Assembly: GCF_000974445.1 (NCBI RefSeq)
Contig: NZ_BBOJ01000005.1
Span: forward strand, 62,001-126,000
Source of the DNA: Lentzea aerocolonigenes
Lineage (GTDB): Bacteria; Actinomycetota; Actinomycetes; Mycobacteriales; Pseudonocardiaceae
Direction: 5' to 3'
DNA length: 64,000 nucleotides
The notes beneath the pieces are model-generated. The model searched no databases. It was not told where the DNA came from and saw only the letters and a program-made list of their open reading frames with translations. The position numbers were made by a program, and so were the translations under genes. Shown piece by piece: positions 25,299-33,493 of this stretch (position 1 is the first letter of the stretch; each line of letters starts with the position of its first letter).

Positions 25299-25901
25299 AT
25301 GAGGCGCTCGGTGATCGCGATTGCGGCCGCGGTCCTGGCGCTGGCGGGGTGCGGCGGAGAGGCGATCGTGCCGGAGGGCCAAGGAGCCCACGGGCACGGT
25401 GCCAGCACCGCCGCACCACCCGTTCCCGCCGCCAGCGCGAGGTTCAACGACGCGGACGTGACGTTCGTGCAGATGATGGTGGACCACCTGCAGCTCGGCA
25501 TCAGCCTCTCCCAGGTGGCGCTGGCGAAGGCCACCAGGCAGGAGGCGAAGAACCTCGCGGGTGCGATCAACACGACCCAGCGGGAGGAACTCGCCACGCT
25601 GAAGTCCTGGTTGAAGCTGTGGGGCAAGTCTGAGAGCGGCGGTGCGGACCTGCACGCCGCGCACGGCGGCCAGCCGTTGCTCGACGACAAGGTCATCGAC
25701 GGCACGAAAGAGAAGAACGGCGCCGAGTTCGACCTGACGTTCCTCAACCTGATGGCCGGGCACCAGGGTGCGGCGGTGGAGATGGCGCTCGCGGCGAAGA
25801 AGGACGGCCAGAACCCGGAGACCGCGGCCTACGCGGAGCGGGTCGTCAGCACCCGGCAGGGCCAGGTCTCGCAGATCTTGAAGATCATCAGCGAACCGTA
25901 G
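25299..25901 (+). CDS. DUF305 lipoprotein (putative copper-binding), LPMO-linked
   Basis: 200 residues from ATG 25299. Lipoprotein signal MRRSVIAIAAAVLALAGCGG; a His-rich segment HGHGAS follows. Two DUF305 half-motifs are present, FVQMMVDHLQLGISLSQVAL and FLNLMAGHQGAAVEMA, with LHAAHGG between them. Only 4 bases separate it from the LPMO stop, so both are almost certainly on one DasR-controlled transcript. The obvious guess is that it supplies or guards copper for the LPMO at the cell surface; this is inference. It is a paralogue of the protein at 23196-23741. Confidence 0.88.
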   Translation: MRRSVIAIAAAVLALAGCGGEAIVPEGQGAHGHGASTAAPPVPAASARFNDADVTFVQMMVDHLQLGISLSQVALAKATRQEAKNLAGAINTTQREELATLKSWLKLWGKSESGGADLHAAHGGQPLLDDKVIDGTKEKNGAEFDLTFLNLMAGHQGAAVEMALAAKKDGQNPETAAYAERVVSTRQGQVSQILKIISEP

Positions 25902-25936
25902 GCGTTCGGTCAGCGGCCCGGCGTTCCCTTCCCGTC

Positions 25937-26959
25937 ATGGACGTTTTGATCTCGGGAGCGGGCATCGCCGGGCCCGCGCTGGCCTTCTGGTTGTCGCGCT
26001 TCGGCTTCTCGCCAACGGTCGTGGAGCGGGCGCCGTCGTTGCGCAGCGGTGGTCAGGCCGTGGACTTCCGCGGCGAAGTGCACCTGTCCGTGCTGCGGCG
26101 GATGGGCGTGCTCGACGCGGTGCTGGCCGCGCGGACCTCACCGCGGGACATGGTGTTCCGCGGTGTCGACGGACGCGAACGGGCACGGCTGCCCGCGTCG
26201 TTCACCGCCGGGGAGGTCGAGATCCCCCGCGGCGACCTGTCACGGCTGCTGCACGAGCACAGTGCAGCGGACGCGGAGTACGTGTTCGGCGACTGGATCA
26301 CGTCGCTGCACGACGACGGCCGCGGTGTCGACGTGACGTTCGCGCGTGGCCCGTCCCGCCGGTTCGACTTCGTGATCGGCGCGGACGGGATGCGGTCGGG
26401 GGTGCGGCGGCTGGTGTTCCCCTCGTACCGGCCGAAGTTCCAGGGCTACTACTTCGCGATCTGGGACGCCGACGGTGACGACAGGGACCTGACGTGCTCG
26501 CCGGGAGTGGTGAGCGCGCCGGGGTGGCTGATGTACAAGTCCTCGGTGCCGCCGGAGCTCATGCCGTTCGAGGTCATCGCGCCGGGCGTCTACTTCGACT
26601 CGATCAGCCAGGTCCGGATGCCGTCGGTCAGCTCGGGACGCGTGACGTTGATCGGGGACGCCGGGTACGGCTCCACGCTGGGAGGCATGGGAACCGGGCT
26701 CGCGGTCGTCTCGGCCTACGTGCTGGCGGGTGAGATGGCGGCGGGAGGTGACGCCTTCGCCCGGTACGAAGCACTGATCGGGCCGTACGCACGCGGATCC
26801 CAGGGCAATCCGGGGATGTTCCTCGCGCCGGCGACCCGGCTCGGAATGTGGGCGCGCGACAGGATGTTCGGGTTGCTGCCGAAGATGCCGATGGTCGCGC
26901 GGATGGACATGCGGGCGGCGACCGCGATCAAACTTCCCGACTACGCGCCAGTTCGCTGA
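25937..26959 (+). CDS. FAD-dependent aromatic-type monooxygenase, shortened
   Basis: 340 residues; family members are usually 380-400. FAD motifs are intact: GAGIAGPALA at the N-terminus, GADGMRSGVRR mid-protein and LIGDAGYGSTLGGMGTGLA near 240. The segment between WLMYKSSVPP and YFDSISQVRM is only about 15 residues, where relatives have ~60, so part of the middle domain seems missing. It may still fold, or may be decaying. Start ATG 25937. It overlaps the convergent AfsR-like gene by 32 bp. The substrate is unknown. Confidence 0.8.
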   Translation: MDVLISGAGIAGPALAFWLSRFGFSPTVVERAPSLRSGGQAVDFRGEVHLSVLRRMGVLDAVLAARTSPRDMVFRGVDGRERARLPASFTAGEVEIPRGDLSRLLHEHSAADAEYVFGDWITSLHDDGRGVDVTFARGPSRRFDFVIGADGMRSGVRRLVFPSYRPKFQGYYFAIWDADGDDRDLTCSPGVVSAPGWLMYKSSVPPELMPFEVIAPGVYFDSISQVRMPSVSSGRVTLIGDAGYGSTLGGMGTGLAVVSAYVLAGEMAAGGDAFARYEALIGPYARGSQGNPGMFLAPATRLGMWARDRMFGLLPKMPMVARMDMRAATAIKLPDYAPVR

Positions 26960-29525
26960 GCGCCTCTTCGACGTGCTGCTTGGCCGCGGCGTGCATCCAC
27001 CCGAAACCGAGCTCGCGTTGCGCCTCCCGCAGCAGCTGTTCGGCCCTGGCCGGATCGCCCCTGCGCTGGGCGATCTTGGCCAGGCCGGTGTTCGCGAGCG
27101 CCCGCGTCGCGGACAGCCCCGCCCGCGTCGCCAGGTCCAACGCCTGCAGGTACTCGCGTTCGGCCTGGTCGGGGTCGAGGTCGAGCAACCGGTCGGCCCG
27201 TCGCCCGCGCAGCTCGGCGAGCTCCTCCACGGCCCCCAGCTCACCCACGGCCAGCAGAGCCTCGTCGGTCAGCGCCAGAGCCTCGTGCGGGTCTTCGGTG
27301 AGGGTGGCCAGCAGGTCCAGGATCTGCGCCGCGCCCCAGCGTTCGCCCAGGTCCTGGAAGTACCGGAGCGCCGAGCGGCAGTGCTGGATCGCCGCCGCCC
27401 GGTCGCCGTCCGTCGCCCAGCCGAGGTAGGCGTTGCTGAAACCGACCAGGCCCTTGATCCACGGGTCGTCACTGCGCTCCACCTCGTCCTGCAGCTCGGT
27501 GCGCGGTGCGTCGGGCTCGGGAGGGCCGGCGAGCATGGCCCACGCGATGAGCACGAACGGTTGCTTGATCGGGCCGCGCAGTTCCGCCAGCTTGCTCTGC
27601 ACGCGCTCCGGGGCGGCCAAGGAGAGCAGGATCGCGTACTCCTCTGTGGACTGTTCCGGTACTCGTGCGACGAGTTTCTCTGCCATGCCGCGAACTTCCG
27701 TGCGGCTGCCCTTCAGGTACCAGTACCACGACAGTGCGGAGACCAGCCGCAGCGCCAGCTCCGGATCGTGCTCGGTCGCCCACTCGACGGCCTGCAGGAA
27801 GTTCGCGTGCTCCGCGGTCAGCCGGGCGAACCACCGCACCTGGTTGCGTTGCCGCAGCTCGGGATCCGCGCGCCGGGCGAGGGCGAGGAAGTACGCGGCG
27901 TGCTCCGCGTCGACGCGTTTGTGCTCCGAGCAGAACTCGCGGATGGTCTCCAGCATGCGGTAGCGGCCGTCCGCGGCCTCCACCAACGACTTGTCCACCA
28001 ACGCGTCCAGCACCTCGACGTCGTGCCGGCCCACCTGCTCCACGGCCTCCAGCGTCGCGCCACCGCTGAAGGTGGCGAGCGACGCGGCCAGGTCGCGTTC
28101 GTCCTCGGACAGCAGGTCCCAGCTCCACTCCACGACCGCGCGCAGCGTCTGGTGGCGTGGTGCGGCGGCGCGGTTTCCCTTGGTGAGCAGGCGGAAGCGG
28201 TCGTTCAGCCGGTCCGCGATCTCCTCGGTCGTCAACGCTCGCGTGCGCGCGGCGGCGAGTTCGATCGCGAGCGGGAGCCCGTCCAGCTCCCGGCAGATGT
28301 CGGTGGTGTGCTGGTCCCGCACGAACGCCGGGTTCACCAGCCGTGCGCGGTCGACGAACAGCGCCACGCTCTGCTCGGGATCGAGCGGCGGCACCGGGCA
28401 CAGCGTCTCGCCCGTGATGCCCAGCGGTTCGCGGCTCGTGGCCAGGATCCGCAACGAGGGACACGTGCTCAACAGGTGCTGTGCCAGCTGGGCTGCCTGC
28501 ACGATCACGTGTTCGCAGTTGTCCAGGATCAGCACGGTGTCGCGCTCGCGCAACGCCAGAGTCAGCCGGTCTTCCGGTGACAGCACGGTTTCCTTGAGCC
28601 CCAACGCCTGCAACGCGGCCGCCGCGACGTCCTTCACGGGCGCCAGGTCGACGAAGATCGCGCCCGCGCCGGCGCTCTGCAGGGCGAGCCTGGTCTTGCC
28701 CGCGCCGCCGGGGCCGGTCAGCGTGACCAGTCTGGCGGTCAGCGTGGCGATCCGTCGCAGTTCCTCTTGTCTGCCAATGAAACTGGTGAGCTGCGCCGGG
28801 AGCTCCCGCTGGGACTGGCCGCGCAGGACCTGGACGTGGATGGCGCGCAGCTCGGATGACGGGTCGGTGCCGAGCTCGTCGGCCAGCAGCGCTCGCGCGT
28901 CCTCGAACGCCTGGAGCGCCTCGGCTTGCCGGCCCTGCTGGTTCAGCGCCTGCATCAGAAAACCGCGCAGGCGTTCGTCCAGAGGGTTCTGCCGCACCAG
29001 GTCCTGGATCTCCTGCACGTCGGCCTTGCCGAGACGCAGGCGCGCGGCGATCAGCGAGCTCACCGCCGAGGACCGCTGCTGTTCGAGCCGGGTCGCGTGA
29101 TCCGCGGCGTCGACGTCGGCGAGTGCCGGACCCCGCCAGAGCTGAAGTGCTTCGGACAAAAGGGATTCCGCCGCCTGAGCGTCACCCTGCTCCAGGGCCT
29201 GCCGGCCTTCGGTGACGAGCGTGGCGAACCGGCAGGCGTCGACCTGGTCCGGTTCGAGTGCCAGGCGGTACCCGGCGGGGTGGAACTCGATCAGCTCGGC
29301 CCGTCCGAGCGCCCTGCGCAACCGCGAGACCTGGCCCTGCAAGGCGTTCGCGGCGTCGGACGGCGGCTGGGCGCCGTAGAGTTCGTCGATCAACCGGTCG
29401 AGCGGGACGATCTCACCCACCCGCATCGCCAGCATCGCGAGCAGGGTGCGCGGACGTGGCCCACCCACCGCGACCTTGCCGTCCGGGGAATGCGCCTCAA
29501 CGGGCCCGAGAATGCCGACGTGCAC
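26928..29525 (-). CDS. AfsR-like regulator (BTAD, AAA ATPase, helical repeats)
   Basis: 865 residues from GTG 29525 (HVGILGPVEAHSPDG); the open frame extends to 29567 without homology. Order: OmpR-like winged helix (PRTLLAMLAMRVGEIVPLDR), activation domain to about 235, ATPase with Walker A TGPGGAGKTRLA and Walker B DTVLILDNCEHV, the usual GLPLAIELAAARTRAL sensor region, then TPR-like repeats. Its start lies 4 bases after the AraC gene stop, so the two regulators form an operon. The target is unknown; the convergent monooxygenase is a candidate. Confidence 0.9.
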   Translation of the reverse strand: MHVGILGPVEAHSPDGKVAVGGPRPRTLLAMLAMRVGEIVPLDRLIDELYGAQPPSDAANALQGQVSRLRRALGRAELIEFHPAGYRLALEPDQVDACRFATLVTEGRQALEQGDAQAAESLLSEALQLWRGPALADVDAADHATRLEQQRSSAVSSLIAARLRLGKADVQEIQDLVRQNPLDERLRGFLMQALNQQGRQAEALQAFEDARALLADELGTDPSSELRAIHVQVLRGQSQRELPAQLTSFIGRQEELRRIATLTARLVTLTGPGGAGKTRLALQSAGAGAIFVDLAPVKDVAAAALQALGLKETVLSPEDRLTLALRERDTVLILDNCEHVIVQAAQLAQHLLSTCPSLRILATSREPLGITGETLCPVPPLDPEQSVALFVDRARLVNPAFVRDQHTTDICRELDGLPLAIELAAARTRALTTEEIADRLNDRFRLLTKGNRAAAPRHQTLRAVVEWSWDLLSEDERDLAASLATFSGGATLEAVEQVGRHDVEVLDALVDKSLVEAADGRYRMLETIREFCSEHKRVDAEHAAYFLALARRADPELRQRNQVRWFARLTAEHANFLQAVEWATEHDPELALRLVSALSWYWYLKGSRTEVRGMAEKLVARVPEQSTEEYAILLSLAAPERVQSKLAELRGPIKQPFVLIAWAMLAGPPEPDAPRTELQDEVERSDDPWIKGLVGFSNAYLGWATDGDRAAAIQHCRSALRYFQDLGERWGAAQILDLLATLTEDPHEALALTDEALLAVGELGAVEELAELRGRRADRLLDLDPDQAEREYLQALDLATRAGLSATRALANTGLAKIAQRRGDPARAEQLLREAQRELGFGWMHAAAKQHVEEALSELARSREV

Positions 29526-29529
29526 GACG

Positions 29530-30291
29530 TCAGCGTACGAACCGTCCGGGACTCGTACCCAGGACACGGCGAAAATGGCGCGTGAGGTGCGACTGGTCGT
29601 GGAACCCGGCCAGCACCGCCGCTTCCGCCGCCGGCCGTCCCTCCACGAGGTACCCGCGGGCGAGATCCACCCGGCGCCCGGTCAGGTACCGGTGCGGCGG
29701 CAACCCGAACTGCCTGCTGAACGCCCGCACCAGGTGCGTCTGGCTGGTCTGCAGCAGGTCGGACGCCTCGGCCAGCGAGATCCCGCCCGGAAGTGACGCG
29801 TCCAGCAGCTGCCGCAGCCGGTCGGCGAGCGTCGGATCCGCGTGCACGGCCGGTTCGGTGCCCGCGAAGTGGTGCGTGAGGCGTTCGGTGATCAACGCCA
29901 GCCGGCTCGACGCCTCGAACGGCTCGTCCAGCGCCAGGTGCAGCTGGTGCACGCGCTGACGCAGCAGCGGGTCGACGAGCATCGGGGTGTCGACGGCCTT
30001 GCCGATCAGACCGGACGGCAGCACCGAGTCGTCGAGGTAGAGCACGCGCTTGTGGAAGCCGGTCGGGTACGCGGACCGTCCGTCGTGCGGCACGTGCGGC
30101 GGCAACAGCGTGACGCCGTGCACGAGAGCGCCGTGCTCGTGACGGTCCAGTTCGTAGCGCACGGCACCCGTGTCGAGCAGCATCAACGTCCACGCGTCGT
30201 GCGTGTGCGTGGGGTAGACGTGCGTGGTGAAGGAGGCGTGGAAGACCTCCCTGATGCCTTCCACCGCCGGTCGCCAGGCGGCCGTGCTCAT
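29530..30291 (-). CDS. AraC-family transcriptional regulator
   Basis: 253 residues from ATG 30291. An N-terminal cupin-like AraC_binding domain (FTTHVYPTHTHDAWTLMLLD, LLPPHVPHDGR) is followed by two HTHs (ISLAEASDLLQTSQTHLVRA and AAAEAAVLAGFHDQSHLTRH). The His-rich cupin resembles amino-acid or small-metabolite sensing AraC proteins that often sit next to exporters or DUF2000 genes. It diverges from the DUF2000 gene with only ~20 bases between starts, and is followed by the AfsR-like regulator gene. Confidence 0.9.
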   Translation of the reverse strand: MSTAAWRPAVEGIREVFHASFTTHVYPTHTHDAWTLMLLDTGAVRYELDRHEHGALVHGVTLLPPHVPHDGRSAYPTGFHKRVLYLDDSVLPSGLIGKAVDTPMLVDPLLRQRVHQLHLALDEPFEASSRLALITERLTHHFAGTEPAVHADPTLADRLRQLLDASLPGGISLAEASDLLQTSQTHLVRAFSRQFGLPPHRYLTGRRVDLARGYLVEGRPAAEAAVLAGFHDQSHLTRHFRRVLGTSPGRFVR

Positions 30292-30311
30292 GTCAAAAAC
30301 GTACAAGACCC

Positions 30312-30740
30312 GTGAGTGTGATGCCCGCGATCGTGGACCTCATGTTCGACACCAAGATCGCTGTGTTGCTGCGGGACGACCTGGCCGGCTGGCAGGCGCT
30401 GAACGTCGTCGCCTTCCTCGTCAGCGGCCTGCCCGACGAGCTCAGGGGCGAGCCGTACATCGACGCCGACGACGTGAACTACCTGCCGATGTTCGGCCAG
30501 CCGGTGGTGGTGTTGCAGGGTGGCCAGGCGTTGCTCAAGAAGGCGCACGAGCGCGCGTTGAACCGCAACCAGCCTATGGCGATCTTCACCGCCGACCTGT
30601 TCGCGACCGGCAACGACGACGACAACCGCGCTGCTGTCCGCAAGGTGCACACGCAGGACCTGGACCTCGTCGGCATTGCGGTGCACGGGCAGAAGAACGC
30701 CGTCGACAAAATCTTCAAGGGCGCGCGCATGCATCCGTGA
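30312..30740 (+). CDS. DUF2000 family protein
   Basis: 142 residues from GTG 30312; ATG 30342 (MFDTKIAVLLRDDLAGWQ) fits the family N-terminus better and may be the true start. DUF2000 has a fold like peptidyl-tRNA hydrolase 2 (KIAVLLRDDLAGWQALNVVA; HERALNRNQPMAIFTADLFA; DLVGIAVHGQKNAVDKIFKG). Its biochemical role is not settled. DUF2000 genes are frequently divergent from AraC regulators, as here. Confidence 0.85.
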   Translation: MSVMPAIVDLMFDTKIAVLLRDDLAGWQALNVVAFLVSGLPDELRGEPYIDADDVNYLPMFGQPVVVLQGGQALLKKAHERALNRNQPMAIFTADLFATGNDDDNRAAVRKVHTQDLDLVGIAVHGQKNAVDKIFKGARMHP

Positions 30741-30752
30741 TTGACTCTGATC

Positions 30753-31679
30753 ATGCTCGCCCTGTTCGAGGAGTCCAGGCCGCGGCTGGAGGCGATCGCG
30801 TACCGGCTGCTGGGTTCGGCGGCCGACGCGGAAGACGCGGTGCAGGACACGTACCTGCGCTGGCAGGCCGCCGACCACGACGTCGTCGAGGTGCCGGAGG
30901 CGTGGCTGACGAAGGTGCTCACCAACCTCTGCCTCAACCGGCTCACGTCGGCGCGGGCCAGGCGCGAGACCTACGTGGGCCAGTGGCTGCCGGAGCCCGT
31001 CTTCGCGGGTGACCGCATGCTCGGGCCGTCCGAGACGGTCGAGCAGCGCGAATCCGTCTCGATCGCGATGCTCACGCTGATGGAACGGCTCTCGGCCAAC
31101 GAACGAGTCGTGTACGTGCTGCGTGAAGCGTTCGGTTACGCGCACGGCGAGATCGCCGAGATCCTCGACCTCACCGAGGCGAACTGCCAGCAGATCTACC
31201 GGCGCGCCAAGCAGCACCTCGCCACCGGCCGCACGCGCGTGGAGGTGGACGCGGCCGGTGCGCGCAAGATCGTCGAGGAGTTCCTCGCGGCGGCGCTCAG
31301 CGGCAACACCGACTCGCTCGTGAAGCTGCTCGCCGACGACGCGATCAGCGCGGGCGACGCGGGTGGCGTGTTCGTCAGCCTGCCGAAGCCGATCACTGGT
31401 GCGCTGAAGATCGCGAGGTTCCTGCGCACCCTGTTCACCCCCGACGAGGACAAGCGGGGGCTGGTCGGCGGCCGTCTCGAGTTCTTCGCCGAGATCGTCA
31501 ACGGAGTCCCCGCGCTGGTGCTCGTGGTCGGTGAGCGGGTCTTCGTCGTCATCACCCTCGAAGTGACCACCGACGGCATCACGGCCGTCCACACCCAGGC
31601 CAACCCGGCCAAACTCGACCACGCCACGCGGCAGTGGGCCACGATCGACCGCGGAGAACCACTCCCCGCGGACTGGTGA
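30753..31679 (+). CDS. SigJ-like ECF sigma factor with SnoaL-like C-terminus
   Basis: About 308 residues from ATG 30753 (TTG 30741 also possible). Region 2 (FEESRPRLEAIAYRLLGSAA, DAEDAVQDTYLRW) and region 4 (ANERVVYVLREAFGYAHGEI, LTEANCQQIYRRAKQHL) are followed by a ~120-residue SnoaL/NTF2-like domain, as in ECF41-type factors, where it replaces an anti-sigma factor. The usual DGGGK motif appears altered, around GDAGGVFVS. Such factors typically control a neighbouring oxidoreductase; the next gene (31761) encodes one. Confidence 0.9.
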   Translation: MLALFEESRPRLEAIAYRLLGSAADAEDAVQDTYLRWQAADHDVVEVPEAWLTKVLTNLCLNRLTSARARRETYVGQWLPEPVFAGDRMLGPSETVEQRESVSIAMLTLMERLSANERVVYVLREAFGYAHGEIAEILDLTEANCQQIYRRAKQHLATGRTRVEVDAAGARKIVEEFLAAALSGNTDSLVKLLADDAISAGDAGGVFVSLPKPITGALKIARFLRTLFTPDEDKRGLVGGRLEFFAEIVNGVPALVLVVGERVFVVITLEVTTDGITAVHTQANPAKLDHATRQWATIDRGEPLPADW

Positions 31680-31695
31680 CCCAGCTCACAGCCAG

Positions 31696-31760
31696 CTCCT
31701 GTCAGGTTTCGCGCCGCTGTCCGGTTCAGGTTTCGACACCAGCCAGACAGGAGCGAAACC
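31696..31760. promoter_or_regulatory. Promoter repeats upstream of the flavin oxidoreductase
   Basis: GGTTTCG occurs at 31705-31711 and 31729-31735, and its complement CGAAACC at 31754-31760 just before the ATG. CTCCTGTC (31696-31703) pairs with GACAGGAG (31746-31753), which contains the ribosome site. Depending on the start of transcription this is an operator set or a hairpin masking translation. Confidence 0.5.
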
Positions 31761-32879
31761 ATGAAGCACCGCATCGTCGTTCTCGGGGCCGGATACGCCG
31801 GAGCCAACGCGGCAGGCCGCCTCGCCAGGCGACTGCACCCCGCCGACACCGAGATCACCCTCGTCAACGCCGACGCGGAGTTCGTCGAGCGGGTGCGCCT
31901 GCACCAGCTCGCGACCGGCCAGGACCTGAAGGTCCGCAAGCTGGCCGACGTCTTCGCGAATACCGGCGTGCGGGTGCGCGTGGCACGGGTCGCCGCCGTC
32001 GACGCCGAACGCAAGATCGTGAGCACCGACGACGGCGACATCGCCTACGACACGCTCGTCTACGCCCTCGGCAGCACCGCCGCGGACGTTCCCGAGCACG
32101 CCCACAACATCGCGGGCAAGCAGTCCGCACTGCGGCTGCGCGCACGGCTGGAGGAACTCGGCGCCGGCGCGACCGTGCTCGTCGTCGGTGGCGGTCTCAC
32201 CGGCATCGAGGCGGCCACCGAGATCGCCGAAGCCAGGCCGGACCTCGACGTCTCGCTCGCCACCCGTGGCGACCTCGGCGACTGGCTGAGCGAGAAGGCC
32301 CGGCAGCACCTGCGCACCGTGTTCGACCGGCTCGGCATCACCGTGCACGTCCACACCGACGGTGGCGCGCTCGACGCCGACGTGACGGTGTGGACGGCGG
32401 GGTTCGCGGTCCACCCGATCGCCGCCGCCACGACCCTGGAGGTCTCGCCGTCCGGTCAGATCGTGGTGGACGAGACCATGCGGTCCGTCTCGCACCCGGA
32501 CGTGTACGCCGTGGGCGACGCCGCGTTCGCCGTCGGTGGGAGCGGTCAGCCGTTGCGGATGTCGTGCGCCTCGGGCGTTCCGACGGCGCACCTGGCAGCC
32601 GACGCCATCGCCGCGCGCCTGACGGGCCGCGAGGTCCCGGAGAACAAGATCGGGTACAGCGGGCAGTGCATCAGCCTCGGCCGCAGTGACGCCCTGGTGC
32701 AGTGGGTGACCCCTGACGACCAGCCCAAGCCGTCCGCTCTCACCGGCAAGATGGCCGTGCGGGTCAAGGAGCTCATCTGCAGGAGCGCAGCCTGGAGCGT
32801 CTCGCACCCGACGGTGATGATGCCGTCGCGTCGGCGGCGGGTCACCACGGCCAGCGCAGTGCTCGAATCCGCGCTCTAA
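31761..32879 (+). CDS. NAD(P)/FAD-dependent oxidoreductase (NDH-2/AIF-like)
   Basis: 372 residues. FAD site VVLGAGYAGANAAGRLA at the N-terminus, NAD(P) site VLVVGGGLTGIEAATEIAEA near 145, and the second FAD motif DVYAVGDAAFA near 252. The type II NADH dehydrogenase-like fold lacks an obvious C-terminal membrane helix, so it may be soluble. ATG 31761 has GGAG upstream. It follows the SigJ-like sigma gene, matching the usual partner arrangement for that sigma class, and is therefore its likely regulon member. Confidence 0.88.
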   Translation: MKHRIVVLGAGYAGANAAGRLARRLHPADTEITLVNADAEFVERVRLHQLATGQDLKVRKLADVFANTGVRVRVARVAAVDAERKIVSTDDGDIAYDTLVYALGSTAADVPEHAHNIAGKQSALRLRARLEELGAGATVLVVGGGLTGIEAATEIAEARPDLDVSLATRGDLGDWLSEKARQHLRTVFDRLGITVHVHTDGGALDADVTVWTAGFAVHPIAAATTLEVSPSGQIVVDETMRSVSHPDVYAVGDAAFAVGGSGQPLRMSCASGVPTAHLAADAIAARLTGREVPENKIGYSGQCISLGRSDALVQWVTPDDQPKPSALTGKMAVRVKELICRSAAWSVSHPTVMMPSRRRRVTTASAVLESAL

Positions 32880-32886
32880 TTCGTGC

Positions 32887-33465
32887 GTGATCAAGCTGCT
32901 GCGGATGGCCGTGTTCCTGCTGGTTCTTTCGGCAGAGGTCTACCTGATCGTGGCGCTGGGGGACCGGTTCAACCCGGCCAACCACTTCAGCTACTTCACC
33001 GTGCTCTCGAATGTCTTCGCCGGCGTGGTGGCCCTGCTGGGAGTGTTCAGCCCGGTGTCGGCGCAGATCAGGGGCGCGGCCGTGCTCTACATGACCACAA
33101 CGGGCATCGTCTACGCGCTGCTGCTGCGTGGGGTCGACGTGCAGACACCTGCTTACGCGAACTGGGTGCTGCACGTCGTCGTCCCGGTTCTCGTAGTGGT
33201 GGAGTGGCTCCTCGCGCCGGAACGCACCACACGGGCGTGGACCTGGTTGGCCTTCCCTCTTACCTACCTGACGTACACGTTGGTGAGGGGCCCGATCGTC
33301 GATTGGTACCCGTACCCGTTCCTCGACCCGCGCCAGAACGGGTCCGGCGAGGTTCTCCTGAGCTGCGTGTTCGTCGCGGTGATCATCGCCGCGCTGGCGT
33401 ACGCCGTGTCGTGGATCGGCACCAAATTGGCCCAAAGAAGCGGCGCAGTCTTGTCCCACGACTAG
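32887..33465 (+). CDS. Pr6Pr-family membrane protein
   Basis: 192 residues with about six spans (LLRMAVFLLVLSAEVYLIVA; FTVLSNVFAGVVALLGVF; VLYMTTTGIVYALLLRGV; WVLHVVVPVLVVVEWLL; TWLAFPLTYLTYTLVRG; VLLSCVFVAVIIAALAYAV). The NHFSYFTVLSN and DWYPYPFLDP motifs are characteristic of this actinomycete family. Function unknown. It starts 7 bases after the flavin oxidoreductase and may be cotranscribed. Confidence 0.8.
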   Translation: MIKLLRMAVFLLVLSAEVYLIVALGDRFNPANHFSYFTVLSNVFAGVVALLGVFSPVSAQIRGAAVLYMTTTGIVYALLLRGVDVQTPAYANWVLHVVVPVLVVVEWLLAPERTTRAWTWLAFPLTYLTYTLVRGPIVDWYPYPFLDPRQNGSGEVLLSCVFVAVIIAALAYAVSWIGTKLAQRSGAVLSHD

Positions 33466-33493
33466 GGCCAATAATCGCCTTACGGTCAGAGTC

